Shown here piece by piece: positions 46,287 to 57,097 of a DNA stretch of 64,000 bases. Both the position numbers and the translations under genes were made by a program. The DNA comes from an uncultured beta proteobacterium (GTDB lineage: Bacteria > Pseudomonadota > Gammaproteobacteria > Burkholderiales > SG8-41). Where the stretch lies: NCBI GenBank assembly GCA_903893565.1, contig CAITMU010000105.1, forward strand, positions 1 through 64,000, given 5' to 3'. Below the pieces are notes generated by a model. It saw only the letters and a list, made by a program, of their open reading frames with translations. It did not search any database and had not been told where the DNA came from. Each line of letters begins with the position of its first letter. The stretch's first letter is position 1.

Positions 46287-47702
46287 TTAGGCCATCGTTC
46301 TCACATCGACAAAATGCCCGGCAATCGCAGCCGCAGCCGCCATCGCGGGACTGACCAAGTGCGTTCTGCCACCCGGACCTTGGCGACCTTCAAAATTGCG
46401 ATTCGACGTCGAAGCACAACGCTCACCGGCGGATAGTTGATCTTCATTCATACCCAAACACATCGAGCAACCCGGCTCCCGCCATTCAAATCCAGCGGCT
46501 AATAAAATTTTATCCAATCCTTCCGCCTCCGCTTGGGCTTTGACCAAGCCGGAGCCTGGAACCACCATCGCGAGCTTCACATTGGAGGCCACTTTCTTGC
46601 CTTGTGCGACCGTGGCAGCAGCGCGAATATCTTCAATCCGAGAATTCGTACAAGCGCCAATAAACACTTTGTCAATCGCGATATCCACAATCGGAGTATT
46701 GGGTTTCAAATCCATGTATTTCAATGCCCTTTGCATCCATTCGCGCTGCACAGGATCTTTTTCGAGCAACGGGTCCGGCACCTTTCCACCCACCGTGGTG
46801 ACCATCTGCGGATTAGTGCCCCAGGTCACCTGCGGTTGAATTTGGGTCGCATCCAAACTAACAACCTTATCGAAATGAGCCCCTTCATCGGTTTGTAGTG
46901 TCGACCAATATTTTACCGCTTGATCCCACTGCACACCGGTAGGAGAAAACATCCGACCCTGTAGGTAGGCGATCGTTTTCTCATCAACAGCCACCATACC
47001 CGTGCGTGCACCAGCTTCAATCGCTAAATTGCAAAGCGTCATGCGACCTTCCATGCTCAGGTCGCGGATCGCCTCTCCAGTAAATTCAATCGCATGCCCT
47101 GTCCCGCCGGCCGTACCAATCGTGCCAATAATGGCCAAAGCGACGTCTTTGGCGGTGACGCCTAAGCCGAGTTTTCCCTTGACCTCAATATTCATATTTT
47201 TATACTTCTGCATCACCATGCACTGGGTGGCCAATACATGCTCGACTTCGCTCGTGCCAATACCAAAAGCCAATGCACCAAAAGCACCATGCGTACTGGT
47301 ATGCGAGTCCCCACACACCACCGTCATCCCCGGTAGAGTCGCCCCATTTTCAGGGCCAATCACATGTACGATACCCTGACGTTTATCGAGAAACGGAAAG
47401 TAAATTTTAGCGCCAAATTCTTTAATGTTTTTATCTAAGGTTTCGATCTGCAGACGCGAGACTTGGTCTTCGATTCCCTCAAGGCCTTTGTCCCAGTTAC
47501 GTGTCGGGGTGTTATGGTCGGCCGTAGCGACCACCGAATCCACGCGCCATTGTTTACGATTGGCTAATTTAAGCCCTTCGTAGGCTTGGGGACTCGTCAC
47601 CTCGTGCACCAAATGGCGGTCAATATAAAGTAGCGCCGTGCCATCGGCTTCGACGTGAACGACGTGGGTGTCCCACAGCTTATCGTATAAAGTCTTTTTC
47701 AT
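46287..47702 (-). CDS. leuC: 3-isopropylmalate dehydratase large subunit
   Basis: 471 aa aconitase-family protein. The 4Fe-4S ligands are in [17 protein letters not shown] and [41 protein letters not shown] is also conserved. The 140-bp gap to leuD, which holds a small lipoprotein gene in some relatives, is empty here. Confidence 0.97.
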   Translation of the reverse strand: MKKTLYDKLWDTHVVHVEADGTALLYIDRHLVHEVTSPQAYEGLKLANRKQWRVDSVVATADHNTPTRNWDKGLEGIEDQVSRLQIETLDKNIKEFGAKIYFPFLDKRQGIVHVIGPENGATLPGMTVVCGDSHTSTHGAFGALAFGIGTSEVEHVLATQCMVMQKYKNMNIEVKGKLGLGVTAKDVALAIIGTIGTAGGTGHAIEFTGEAIRDLSMEGRMTLCNLAIEAGARTGMVAVDEKTIAYLQGRMFSPTGVQWDQAVKYWSTLQTDEGAHFDKVVSLDATQIQPQVTWGTNPQMVTTVGGKVPDPLLEKDPVQREWMQRALKYMDLKPNTPIVDIAIDKVFIGACTNSRIEDIRAAATVAQGKKVASNVKLAMVVPGSGLVKAQAEAEGLDKILLAAGFEWREPGCSMCLGMNEDQLSAGERCASTSNRNFEGRQGPGGRTHLVSPAMAAAAAIAGHFVDVRTMA

Positions 47703-47820
47703 ATGAGATTCGCGTTGACGATTCCTGATCTAACTTGCTGTAAATATAGGATTATCTCACAGGATCAGGCCATTTAACCAGAGCGCCACTGACCGGGATA
47801 AATGGGTTTTAAAAATAGGC

Positions 47821-48981
47821 TTAGCTCGCTGATGGGTCTGATTGCACCCATCGCAGCTTCCACCACAGTAGAATTAAACCCAAAAATGCCACTGCCGAAG
47901 AGAGGGTAAAGGTCCAGGCTGGCCCCAGAGTCGTCCATGCATAACCACTCACAAACCCACCAACCGCCCCGCCAAGCCCCGTGGCTAGGCTCCCGTACAA
48001 TGCCTGTCCACGGGCTTGGTGTCGCCCCTTAAAAAGCTTATGAATTAATCCAATAGAGGCGGCATGAAAAGAGCCAAAGGTCGCTGCATGAAGACTTTGG
48101 GCGAGCAACACACAGACAAAACTCTCCACCCCCCAGCCAATCATTAAAAATCGTACGACCGCCAGGGCAAAACTGACTAATAAAATAAGACGTAGACTGG
48201 CAGCACGATACAAAAGTGGCATCCACAAGAATATCCCAATCTCACACACCACACCCAAAGCCCATAAGGCGCCGGCCATGGACTTAGAATAGCCATGATC
48301 CACCAAATAAATGGTGTAAAACGTGTAATAGGGTCCATGAGCAAAGGCCATTAAAGCGGCAGCGAGAATTAAAACGATAACCTCGGGGCGCATTAAAATC
48401 TGCCAAATGGGTAAATCATCCGACCCATGGGGCTTAACCTTTGCCTCGGGAATAGTCCAACAAAAAACCAACACCATCAACATCAACACCCAAACCAGTG
48501 TGAGTAGCGTCTTAGCAGGCCAAGTATCCAAGAGATAGCCAATACCCGTCACACTCGCAATGAAACCGACCGAACCCCACCAACGGATTCGCCCGTAGCG
48601 GGCCGTATTCTCCCCCAAATGCGTTAAGGTCGTGGCCTCCACCAAGGGAAGCGCTGCACTCCAAAAAAACATCACCCCAAGCAGACTCATAAAAATGGTC
48701 ATAAATTGGTGACTAAAAAAAAGCCCTAGCCAACTCACCGTGCCGGCCAAGCTCGCCAGTCTGACCACTCGCAATCCTCCTACCCCACGGTCAGCCCACC
48801 ATCCCCATAAATGGGCCGCTCCAATGCGTGTCAACTGAGGCACCGACATCAACACCCCAATCTGCCAGGCACTCATTTGTTCGCTATGCAGGTATAAGGC
48901 GAAAAAAGGCGCAAATGCACCCAGGTAAGCAAAGTAGAAAAAATAAAAACCGGCTAAACGCCGGTAAGGAAACGCGGTCAT
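47821..48981 (-). CDS. MFS transporter, HcaT/3-phenylpropionate transporter-like
   Basis: 386 aa with twelve hydrophobic segments. The opening (YRRLAGFYFFYFAYLGAFAPFFALYL) and RIGAAHLWGWWADR match the MFS_1-like/HcaT group. The substrate cannot be determined from sequence. It lies 12 bp downstream of aroC on the same strand and so may be co-transcribed with it. Confidence 0.82.
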   Translation of the reverse strand: MTAFPYRRLAGFYFFYFAYLGAFAPFFALYLHSEQMSAWQIGVLMSVPQLTRIGAAHLWGWWADRGVGGLRVVRLASLAGTVSWLGLFFSHQFMTIFMSLLGVMFFWSAALPLVEATTLTHLGENTARYGRIRWWGSVGFIASVTGIGYLLDTWPAKTLLTLVWVLMLMVLVFCWTIPEAKVKPHGSDDLPIWQILMRPEVIVLILAAALMAFAHGPYYTFYTIYLVDHGYSKSMAGALWALGVVCEIGIFLWMPLLYRAASLRLILLVSFALAVVRFLMIGWGVESFVCVLLAQSLHAATFGSFHAASIGLIHKLFKGRHQARGQALYGSLATGLGGAVGGFVSGYAWTTLGPAWTFTLSSAVAFLGLILLWWKLRWVQSDPSAS

Positions 48982-48993
48982 GATACGTCTCTT

Positions 48994-50157
48994 TTAGGAC
49001 GATTCAGGCGGTTCATGGGAACGAGCTTGAAGGCTCTGGTAGTGATCGATCGCTGCCTTCGGGGCCATCGCAGCAATATGGGGAGTCAGGGTGTGCACTT
49101 GGGCATTTTGTGCTCGGTGACGCAAAGCGTGATCCATCAACGTGAGAGCCATCATCGCCTCACAAATCGGTGTCGCACGAATGCCCACACACGGATCATG
49201 GCGGCCATGGGTTTCGATGCTCGCCGCTTGCCCTAACTGATCAATGGTTTGGCGTATGAGGCGAATACTGGAGGTGGGCTTCACGGCGATATTGACCACA
49301 ACATCCTGTCCGCTCGATATCCCGCCAACAATACCCCCAGCATGATTGCTAAGAAAACCTTCAGGACTCATCTGATCAGAGTGCTCAGTGCCCTTTTGAG
49401 CCACACTGGCAAAACCAGCGCCGATCTCGACCCCCTTCACCGCATTGATGTTCATCATGTTATAGGCCAAGTCCGCATCGAGCTTGTCATACACGGGCTC
49501 CCCCCAACCGACGGGCACCCCACTGCCCACCACAGTAATTTGTGCCCCAACCGAATCACCCGACTTACGCAACCGGTCCATAAAAGCCTCTAACTGCGGC
49601 ACCATGGCAGGATCTGCAGAGAAAAAAGGATTCTCATAAACCCCATCCCACGATACAAAAGGAATTTTTAACGGGCCCAACTGCGACATGTAGCCTCGGA
49701 TAGTGACTCGCTGGTTTTCGAATAACCATTTCCGAGCAATGGCCCCAGCGGCCACGCGCACCGCGGTTTCGCGCGCTGACTGACGCCCTCCCCCCCGGTA
49801 ATCACGAATGCCATATTTTTGCCAATAGGTGTAGTCCGCATGCCCAGGACGAAACTTATCGGCAATTTTCGAATAATCTTTACTGCGTTGGTCCACGTTA
49901 CGAATCAATAGCCCAATGGGAGTGCCCGTGGTTTTGCCCTCAAACACACCCGACAAAATCTCTACTTTGTCCTCCTCACGACGTTGCGTGACGTGGCGTG
50001 AAGTGCCCGGTTTACGGCGATCCAAATCGATCTGCAAATCAGCCTCGGTTAACGCCAAACCCGGGGGGCAGCCATCAACCACACAACCAATGGCTGGGCC
50101 ATGACTTTCACCAAAAGAGGTGACGCAAAAAAGCTTACCTAATGTGTTGCCAGACAT
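48994..50157 (-). CDS. aroC: Chorismate synthase
   Basis: 387 aa. [75 protein letters not shown] and [17 protein letters not shown] are the FMN-dependent chorismate synthase signatures. Final common step of aromatic amino acid synthesis. Confidence 0.97.
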   Translation of the reverse strand: MSGNTLGKLFCVTSFGESHGPAIGCVVDGCPPGLALTEADLQIDLDRRKPGTSRHVTQRREEDKVEILSGVFEGKTTGTPIGLLIRNVDQRSKDYSKIADKFRPGHADYTYWQKYGIRDYRGGGRQSARETAVRVAAGAIARKWLFENQRVTIRGYMSQLGPLKIPFVSWDGVYENPFFSADPAMVPQLEAFMDRLRKSGDSVGAQITVVGSGVPVGWGEPVYDKLDADLAYNMMNINAVKGVEIGAGFASVAQKGTEHSDQMSPEGFLSNHAGGIVGGISSGQDVVVNIAVKPTSSIRLIRQTIDQLGQAASIETHGRHDPCVGIRATPICEAMMALTLMDHALRHRAQNAQVHTLTPHIAAMAPKAAIDHYQSLQARSHEPPESS

Positions 50158-50283
50158 GTTGAAAGCATCCGGAAATAATAATAGGCTAGTTTAGCACAGC
50201 CCCCCCTTCGAGCACCTCCTCGCGCGAACCCATTGCCCATCGATTGGCTGTTAGCGCCAACGGATGCGGCGTGACAATCTTCT

Positions 50284-51624
50284 TTAGTTTTTAGGGGCGG
50301 GGGATTCAACGCTAACGTTTAATAAGCGCACCATCCCACTGAAAAATAAAAACAATAAAACCCCCACATTCAAAAAGGCGATAAAACCAAACAGCTGCGC
50401 GATACTAAAACCGGCTTTTAACCATATCACCGCCATATCGGCCGCCACCACCATCAAAAAAGCATTCATGATGTTATTACCCGCCACGACGCGAGAACGG
50501 TGTTGCTCGGCACTTCGGGATTGCAAAAAAGTATAAAAAGGCACGATATACACGCCCCCCGATAAGCCGATCATCAAAAGATCCCCACCAATCCTAAGGC
50601 TAGAGGGTTGACGCACAAAAGCCTCGAGTGAAAGAGCAACTGCGGGTAACACCGTAGGCGTTGCAAAATACAAATCGAGGGTAAACACACTCAAACCCAC
50701 ACTGCCCCAAACAATCCAATGGTATCCATGCCAAACTCGGTTTAACCGTTCGCACAACAAAGAACCAATACCAACACCAACACTAAAGAGGACAAGCAAC
50801 CCCGTTAACAAATCCTCCTTACCGCCTAAAGCTTGCTTGGAAAACATAGGCAACTGAGTCAATAAGGTCGCGCCGTAAAACCAAAACCAAGAAATACCCA
50901 ATACGCACAAAAAAAGTTCCCGCTCGGCATAAAGCGCCTTCAAGTTGTGCTTAGTGGCTATCAACGGATTCCACTGCACGATTAACTCAGGCATTGAAGC
51001 GACCGTGGAAGGGATCGCAAAACTTAACCCCCAACCCAGCAACGCCACGGCCAAGCCGCTAAAACAAACCCAGAAAAGCCCCTCCGGTTGCCACTGCATG
51101 AGGCTTGCCCCGACGATGGTTCCCAATAAAATGGCTAAAAAAGTACCCGCATCAACCACCCCATTACCGCCCATTAACTCGTTTTTTTGCAAGTGCTGGG
51201 GTAGGTAGGCATATTTGACGGGGCCAAAGAGCGTCGAATGTAGCCCCATAAAAAAAAGGGCCGCTAACAAAAACTCCAAGTTATGCCAATAAAAGCCCAA
51301 CGCGGCAATCCCCATCACAACGATTTCAAAAAATTTAATCCAACGAATCAATCCGCTTTTTTCATATTTATCGGCGATCTGTCCAGCCGTGGCGGAGAAG
51401 AGAAAAAAAGGCAGTATAAAAATACCCGCGCACAGGTTAATCAAAAAATCGGCGGAGAGTTGACTCATCCGCGCCGCCTCAAGGCTTAACAGAACAATCA
51501 ACGCATTTTTATACAAATTATCGTTCATGGCGCCCAAAAACTGCACCCCAAAAAAAGGTGCGAAACGCCTTTGCCGAAGCAGGGAAAATTGCCCCTGAGG
51601 CTGCCTCTTTTTTTCGCTCTCCAA
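50284..51624 (-). CDS. LplT-like MFS transporter
   Basis: 446 aa, twelve hydrophobic segments. QRRFAPFFGVQFLGAMNDNLYKNALIVLL, FSATAGQIADKYEKS, FFMGLHSTLFGPVKYAYLPQHL and GGNGVVDAGTFLAILLGTIVGA match lysophospholipid transporter LplT and the MFS part of its acyltransferase fusions. No fused Aas domain is present. The start is TTG, one base after the pepA-like stop, and an in-frame stop excludes anything earlier; translational coupling to the aminopeptidase is likely. Confidence 0.85.
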   Translation of the reverse strand: MESEKKRQPQGQFSLLRQRRFAPFFGVQFLGAMNDNLYKNALIVLLSLEAARMSQLSADFLINLCAGIFILPFFLFSATAGQIADKYEKSGLIRWIKFFEIVVMGIAALGFYWHNLEFLLAALFFMGLHSTLFGPVKYAYLPQHLQKNELMGGNGVVDAGTFLAILLGTIVGASLMQWQPEGLFWVCFSGLAVALLGWGLSFAIPSTVASMPELIVQWNPLIATKHNLKALYAERELFLCVLGISWFWFYGATLLTQLPMFSKQALGGKEDLLTGLLVLFSVGVGIGSLLCERLNRVWHGYHWIVWGSVGLSVFTLDLYFATPTVLPAVALSLEAFVRQPSSLRIGGDLLMIGLSGGVYIVPFYTFLQSRSAEQHRSRVVAGNNIMNAFLMVVAADMAVIWLKAGFSIAQLFGFIAFLNVGVLLFLFFSGMVRLLNVSVESPAPKN

Positions 51625-51625
51625 C

Positions 51626-53077
51626 TTAGAGCCGACTTAATAAATGAAAAGCCCAACTCACCCCAAAGCCCGTCACATCGCTATTAACGGCCCCCAGTCC
51701 GCCTTTGCAACTGTGAGCCGATAAGTCCATATGAATCCAATCGCGTTGATCCGTAAATCGCTTTAGTAACAAAGCCGCTAAAATATGATCCGCCTCCCCA
51801 TCCAACGTACACTGCTTGACATCTGCGACCGTGCTATCGAGGGCACTATCGTAATCCTCATCCAAAGGAAAACAAGAAACGCGCTCCCCCGAGGCAGAGC
51901 CCGCCTCTAAGGCTTTTTCAATAAGTTCGGGTTGGGTGGCAAAAAACCCACTATACCGAGATCCTAATGCCACATGCATACTGCCAGTCAGCGTTGCAAA
52001 ATCAATCATAAGATCGGGTTTTTTTCTAGCCGCAAGACTTAAGGTATCGGCCAATACCATCCGCCCTTCAGCATCCGTGTGCACAATCTCAATGGTCGTC
52101 CCGTTGAAGGCACGCACCACATCATTTTGCTTATACGCTTTGGGACTTAAGTGGTTTTGTGCCAACGCCAACCAACAATCAATATTGATATTTAATTGGG
52201 CTTCACTCACCGCGCGTAAAATCCCTAAGGCCACCGCCGAACCATTCATATCCTCATGCATACCCTGCATATAGCGGGCGGGTTTTAAATTGTGCCCCCC
52301 CGTATCAAAACAAATGCCTTTGCCCACCAAAGCCACGGTTTTTTTTGCGCCAGGCGAGCGCCACTGCAAATGAACAATCGCCGCATCCTGTGGCTCACTG
52401 CCTTGAGCGACCGCGCAAAAGGCCCCCGCCCCCATCTTCAGAAGACGTTGGTAGTCGTATTCTTCATACGACCAGCGCTGCGACCGGGCGAGAACCCGTA
52501 AGCGTTTACGATACTGCCCAGGGGTTAAGGTATTGGGTGGCAACACCGTTAACTCCCGACACAGTACATTGCCTTCAGCCTTGGATTTTACATGGGCAAA
52601 TGACGCACTCTGACTCACCCCATAAAGCTCGATACGTTCCAGCGCTTTGGTCTTGTCCTCTGATTTTTGAGTCGGCAGGGGAGTCCCGTTCACCCATGCA
52701 CAATACAAAGCGTCTGAGGCGGCCGCCTCACGCTCGTCTTTCGGATTAAAAAACGCCAAGCCCAAGCGCTGCGCAGACTCCGCTAACAACAAAGCGAGCG
52801 CCTGACGCATGAGCTGAAAACGTTGAAACTGGGTTTTATGAGGATCGTGAACCACAAACACGCACAGTCCGCCCGACGGGGTTTGCAAGGCAAAGGGAGT
52901 TTTCCCCAGGGTATCGAGCTTTTTTTTCTTTCTTTTCATCTGCGCTGCCAATAACGCCTGAAAAGGCACCTCCTGACTCATCCCCGCCCCTTGACCGAGG
53001 ACCACCAGAAGATAGGGATGCGATTGGGCGGTAGCCTCTGAAATCGATGCAGGGTGACAAATCATTTTTGCGAGCAT
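51626..53077 (-). CDS. M17-family leucyl aminopeptidase
   Basis: 483 aa. The two-metal site is present: VGKGICFDTGGHNLKPARYMQGMHEDMNGSA, and HTDAEGRMVLADTL where family members usually read NTDAEGRL. IDFATLTGSM and the C-terminal domain also fit. It removes N-terminal residues from peptides in the cytoplasm. It resembles the PepA/PepB group; the exact branch is uncertain. Confidence 0.9.
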   Translation of the reverse strand: MLAKMICHPASISEATAQSHPYLLVVLGQGAGMSQEVPFQALLAAQMKRKKKKLDTLGKTPFALQTPSGGLCVFVVHDPHKTQFQRFQLMRQALALLLAESAQRLGLAFFNPKDEREAAASDALYCAWVNGTPLPTQKSEDKTKALERIELYGVSQSASFAHVKSKAEGNVLCRELTVLPPNTLTPGQYRKRLRVLARSQRWSYEEYDYQRLLKMGAGAFCAVAQGSEPQDAAIVHLQWRSPGAKKTVALVGKGICFDTGGHNLKPARYMQGMHEDMNGSAVALGILRAVSEAQLNINIDCWLALAQNHLSPKAYKQNDVVRAFNGTTIEIVHTDAEGRMVLADTLSLAARKKPDLMIDFATLTGSMHVALGSRYSGFFATQPELIEKALEAGSASGERVSCFPLDEDYDSALDSTVADVKQCTLDGEADHILAALLLKRFTDQRDWIHMDLSAHSCKGGLGAVNSDVTGFGVSWAFHLLSRL

Positions 53078-53176
53078 AATGGCCTTTACTGAAGAGGAGT
53101 ACGCATTATAGCCAAGCCATTTCGTCTCGCCTTAAAATTCGATTAAAATCAACCCTTCCTTGAAGGGATTAAAACT

Positions 53177-53971
53177 ATGCGCTCCTACCTTGACCTATTA
53201 AATCAAGTGCTCAGCACCGGAACCCACAAATCGGATCGCACGGGCACCGGCACGATCAGTATTTTTGGCGCACAGTTGCGCTTTGATTTGTCAGCCGGAT
53301 TTCCATTGCTCACCACTAAAAAAGTGCATTTAAAATCGATTATTCATGAGCTTTTGTGGTTTCTCAAAGGTGAAACCAATACCGCTTACTTGAAAAAAAA
53401 TGGTGTATCGATCTGGGATGAATGGGCGCGCGAGGGTGGGGAACTCGGCCCGGTGTATGGCTACCAATGGCGCTCTTGGCCGCGAGCCGATGGCACTCAC
53501 ATTGATCAAATTAGTCAAGTCATCGAGCAGCTTAAAACCAATCCCAATTCGCGACGCATGATCGTATCGGCGTGGAACGTTGCTGACCTCGATCAAATGG
53601 CTCTCATGCCTTGTCACGCTTTTTTTCAATTTTATGTCGCCAATGGCAAACTCTCCTGCCAACTCTACCAACGCAGTGCCGATATGTTTTTGGGCGTACC
53701 CTTTAACATCGCCTCCTATGCGCTGCTGACCTTAATGGTGGCACAAGTGTGTCATCTTCAACCGGGGGATTTTATCCACTCCTTTGGTGACACGCATATT
53801 TATCTAAATCATCTAGATCAAACTCGAGAGCAATTGTCGCGCGCCCCCCGCGCACTTCCCACCATGCGACTGAACCCTCACGTAAAATCTATTTTTGACT
53901 TTACTTACGAAGACTTTACCCTCGAAGGCTATGATCCCCATCCGGCCATCAAAGCACCGGTAGCCATTTAA
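53177..53971 (+). CDS. thyA: Thymidylate synthase
   Basis: 264 aa, the standard ThyA length. [32 protein letters not shown] with the catalytic Cys, and [13 protein letters not shown] are conserved. It methylates dUMP using methylene-tetrahydrofolate. Overlaps folA by one base, forming the usual thyA-folA pair. Confidence 0.98.
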   Translation: MRSYLDLLNQVLSTGTHKSDRTGTGTISIFGAQLRFDLSAGFPLLTTKKVHLKSIIHELLWFLKGETNTAYLKKNGVSIWDEWAREGGELGPVYGYQWRSWPRADGTHIDQISQVIEQLKTNPNSRRMIVSAWNVADLDQMALMPCHAFFQFYVANGKLSCQLYQRSADMFLGVPFNIASYALLTLMVAQVCHLQPGDFIHSFGDTHIYLNHLDQTREQLSRAPRALPTMRLNPHVKSIFDFTYEDFTLEGYDPHPAIKAPVAI

Positions 53972-54471
53972 TGGTCATTAATTTATCCGTCATGGTGGCC
54001 ATGGCACAAAACCGTGTCATCGGGCACCAAGGCAAAATCCCTTGGCATCTACCCAATGAACTACAATTATTTAAGCGTACAACCCTAGGACACCCCATCC
54101 TCATGGGCCGCAAGACCTGGGAGTCGATTGGTCGACCTCTGCCGGGTCGGACTTCGATTCTGATCACCCGCCAAGCGCACTATGTCGCACCCGGGGCCCT
54201 TGTGACTCATTCTTTGGAAGAGGCCTTGAATAAAACCGATCCCCAAATCGAACGCTTTGTGATTGGAGGTGGGGAGCTTTACCGTGAAGCGCTCCCTCTG
54301 GCTGATCGGTTATATCTAACCACGGTGAACGCAGAACCCGAGGGGGACACCTTTTTGCCCTCTTGGCCATTGGAAGCGTGGGAAAAAATAAAAGAAGAAT
54401 GTTTTAGCCCCGATGAACGTCATCCGTACGCTTATCGATTTGAAGTGTATGAACGAAAAAGATCCCCTTGA
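53971..54471 (+). CDS. folA: Dihydrofolate reductase
   Basis: 166 aa. VAMAQNRVIGHQGKIPWHLPNELQLFKRTTLGHPILMGRKTWESIGRPLPGR and FVIGGGELYREALPLADRLYLT cover the substrate and NADPH sites. It regenerates tetrahydrofolate consumed by ThyA. Confidence 0.97.
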   Translation: MVINLSVMVAMAQNRVIGHQGKIPWHLPNELQLFKRTTLGHPILMGRKTWESIGRPLPGRTSILITRQAHYVAPGALVTHSLEEALNKTDPQIERFVIGGGELYREALPLADRLYLTTVNAEPEGDTFLPSWPLEAWEKIKEECFSPDERHPYAYRFEVYERKRSP

Positions 54472-54627
54472 TCTTTTTCTACCACTCAGTGCAGTGCTGC
54501 GCTTGGACCATTGAGTGCTTGGATGAAGCAATCAATGCCATTTAAGTCGCCTCTGAAAGACGGGGGACTGAGTTGATTTCAAAGACTGACGAGCGCGATT
54601 TTCTGAATATCACTCGGCCCGTTCACT

Positions 54628-56871
54628 CTACGGTTGCAAGACGCAATCCACAAAATAGCGTAACTGTCCGCCGTGGTTTTCTTTGACCAAGCCATGAATA
54701 TCGGTCTCAAAACCCGGAAACTTCTGATTAAAATCTCGAGCAAACTGTAAAAATCCAGCAATCGTTTTATTAAAACGCTCACCCGGAATTAACAGCGGAA
54801 TGCCCGGTGGATACGGGGTTAACAAAACGCTGGTCACACGCCCATCGAGCTTATCGATTTCAACCCGCTCAATTTCCCGATGCGAGAGCCTAGCCCAAGC
54901 CTCGGCGGGTGGCATGGCAGGCTTCATATCCGACAGATACATCTCGGTTGTGAGGCGAGCCACATCATTGCTTTTATACACACCGTGAATTTGATCGCAC
55001 AAATCTCTTAAGCCTGTTTTTTCATAATTGGGGTATTTAGCAATAAACTCCGGCAATACCCGCCACAAAGGTCGATTGCTAGCATAGTCGTCTTTGAATT
55101 GCTGTAACTCGGTGACCAAGGTATTCCATCGCCCTTTGGTAATGCCAATGGTAAACATAATGAAGAAAGAATAAAGCCCCGTTTTTTCCACAATAATGCC
55201 GTGTTCGGCTAAATACTTGGTCACCACCGCAGCCGGGATACCCGTTTTTGCAAATCGACCCGTGACATCCAGCCCCGGCGTAATGACCGTTGACTTAATC
55301 GGGTCAAGCATATTAAAGCCCGTGGCCAAACCGCCGAACCCATGCCAACGCTCTCCCGAACGAAGCACCCAGTTTTCGCGATTACCAATGCCCTCTTCCG
55401 CCAATCGCTCAGGGCCCCACACCTTGAACCACCAATCCTTACCAAATTCAGCATCGATTTTACGCATAGCACGTCTAAAATCGAGCGCCTCCAGAATCGA
55501 TTCTTCAACCAACGCGGCTCCGCCCGGAGGCTCCATCATGGCAGCGGCCACATCACAAGAAGCAATAATGGCGTATTGCGGTGAGGTTGAAGTATGCATG
55601 AGATAGGCTTCGTTAAACGTATGCCGATCAAGCTTTCGTTTTTCGCTATCTTGCACCAGAATTTGTGAGGCTTGAGACAGACCCGCTAATAGCTTATGAG
55701 TCGATTGAGTAGAAAACACAATCGACTCTTTGCAAATGGGTCGCTCCCGACCAATGGCATGCATGCCCTTGTAAAAATCATGGAACGTGGCATGGGGTAA
55801 CCACGCCTCATCAAAATGCAAGGCATCGACCCGCCCATCAAACATTTCCTTGATGGTATCCACGTTGTATAAAATCCCGTCGTAAGTGCTTTGGGTGAGG
55901 GTTAACACTCTGGGCTTTTTATTCGATTTACTCGCAAAGGGATGGGCTTTAATTTTTTTCTGTATGTTTTCCCATTTAAATTCTTCTAACGGAATGGGAC
56001 CGATAATGCCGAAGTGATTACGCGTGGGCATTAAAAATACGGGGATCGCCCCGGTCATCGTGATCGCATGAAGGATCGACACGTGACAGTTTCTATCCAC
56101 AATAACCACATCGCCGGGTGCTACGGTCGAGTGCCATACAATCTTATTGGAAGTCGAAGTGCCATTGGTAACAAAGAACAGATGGTCACTATTAAAAATA
56201 CGAGCCGCATTGCGCTCCGAGGCCGCCACGGGGCCTGAGTGGTCTAGCAATTGCCCTAACTCATCCACAGCATTACACACATCGGCACGCAACATATTTT
56301 CACCAAAAAACTGGTGAAACATATGGCCCACGGGGCTTTTCAAAAAAGCCACACCACCAGAGTGTCCTGGACAATGCCAAGAGTAGGAGCCGTCCTGAGC
56401 ATAATGAGTCAGTGCACGGAAAAAGGGTGGGGCTAAGCCATCCAGATAGGAGCGTGTCTCACGCACGATATGTCGGGCCACAAATTCTGGCGTGTCCTCA
56501 AACATGTGAATAAAACCGTGCAACTCTCTGAGCACATCGTTAGGGATGTGGCGCGAAGTCTTCGTCTCACCATACAAAAAGATGGGAATATCAGCATTAC
56601 GAAAACGGATTTCTTCAACAAAACCCCGCAATCCGGCAATCGTACTGGTGGCCGCCTCGGTCGTAAATTCCTCGTCATCGACCGATAAAATAAAAGCAGA
56701 GGCTCGGCTTTGTTGCTGAGCAAAAGAGGTGAGGTCACCAAAACTCGTCACCCCAAGCACCTCCAAGCCCTCCGACTCGATGGCTTCGGCCAAGGCACGA
56801 ATACCCAGTCCACTCACGTTTTCAGAGCGAAAATCTTCATCAATAATAATGACGGGGAAACGAAATTTCAT
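54628..56871 (-). CDS. Orn/Lys/Arg decarboxylase (fold type I, biodegradative-like)
   Basis: 747 aa, the full length of inducible and constitutive lysine, ornithine or arginine decarboxylases: N-terminal receiver-like wing domain (residues 1-130), PLP core (WHCPGHSGGVAFLKSP, FFVTNGTSTSNKIVWHS, LHFDEAWLPHATFHDFY, QSTHKLLAGLSQAS with the PLP Lys), and the C-terminal domain (LTPYPPGIPLLIPGERF). The substrate cannot be decided from motifs alone. No cognate antiporter is adjacent. It gives cadaverine, putrescine or agmatine. Confidence 0.92.
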   Translation of the reverse strand: MKFRFPVIIIDEDFRSENVSGLGIRALAEAIESEGLEVLGVTSFGDLTSFAQQQSRASAFILSVDDEEFTTEAATSTIAGLRGFVEEIRFRNADIPIFLYGETKTSRHIPNDVLRELHGFIHMFEDTPEFVARHIVRETRSYLDGLAPPFFRALTHYAQDGSYSWHCPGHSGGVAFLKSPVGHMFHQFFGENMLRADVCNAVDELGQLLDHSGPVAASERNAARIFNSDHLFFVTNGTSTSNKIVWHSTVAPGDVVIVDRNCHVSILHAITMTGAIPVFLMPTRNHFGIIGPIPLEEFKWENIQKKIKAHPFASKSNKKPRVLTLTQSTYDGILYNVDTIKEMFDGRVDALHFDEAWLPHATFHDFYKGMHAIGRERPICKESIVFSTQSTHKLLAGLSQASQILVQDSEKRKLDRHTFNEAYLMHTSTSPQYAIIASCDVAAAMMEPPGGAALVEESILEALDFRRAMRKIDAEFGKDWWFKVWGPERLAEEGIGNRENWVLRSGERWHGFGGLATGFNMLDPIKSTVITPGLDVTGRFAKTGIPAAVVTKYLAEHGIIVEKTGLYSFFIMFTIGITKGRWNTLVTELQQFKDDYASNRPLWRVLPEFIAKYPNYEKTGLRDLCDQIHGVYKSNDVARLTTEMYLSDMKPAMPPAEAWARLSHREIERVEIDKLDGRVTSVLLTPYPPGIPLLIPGERFNKTIAGFLQFARDFNQKFPGFETDIHGLVKENHGGQLRYFVDCVLQP

Positions 56872-56994
56872 GCCAAAAACCTCCTCACGTAAGACAGGAC
56901 GCGACTGTAGCCGCGGATTATAAGGGGCTCGGGTTAAAAATGGGGGGCAACGAACAATTTATTTGTCTTGCTTTCACGATTTTCCCAGGCAAGC

Positions 56995-57031
56995 GCGGTG
57001 GGCTGATAGGCTCGGCATGGAATCCCACCGC
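56995..57031. terminator. Hairpin between ldc-type and mrp genes
   Basis: GCGGTGGG (56995-57002) pairs exactly with CCCACCGC (57024-57031) over a 21-nt loop, 67 bp past the mrp stop. No T tract follows on either strand, so terminator function is tentative. Confidence 0.35.
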
Positions 57032-57097
57032 CGATTCATGCTACCCAGCCTGCCGACCCAGATCGCTCGCCCCTGAGCGTAAAAAACATACTGCACA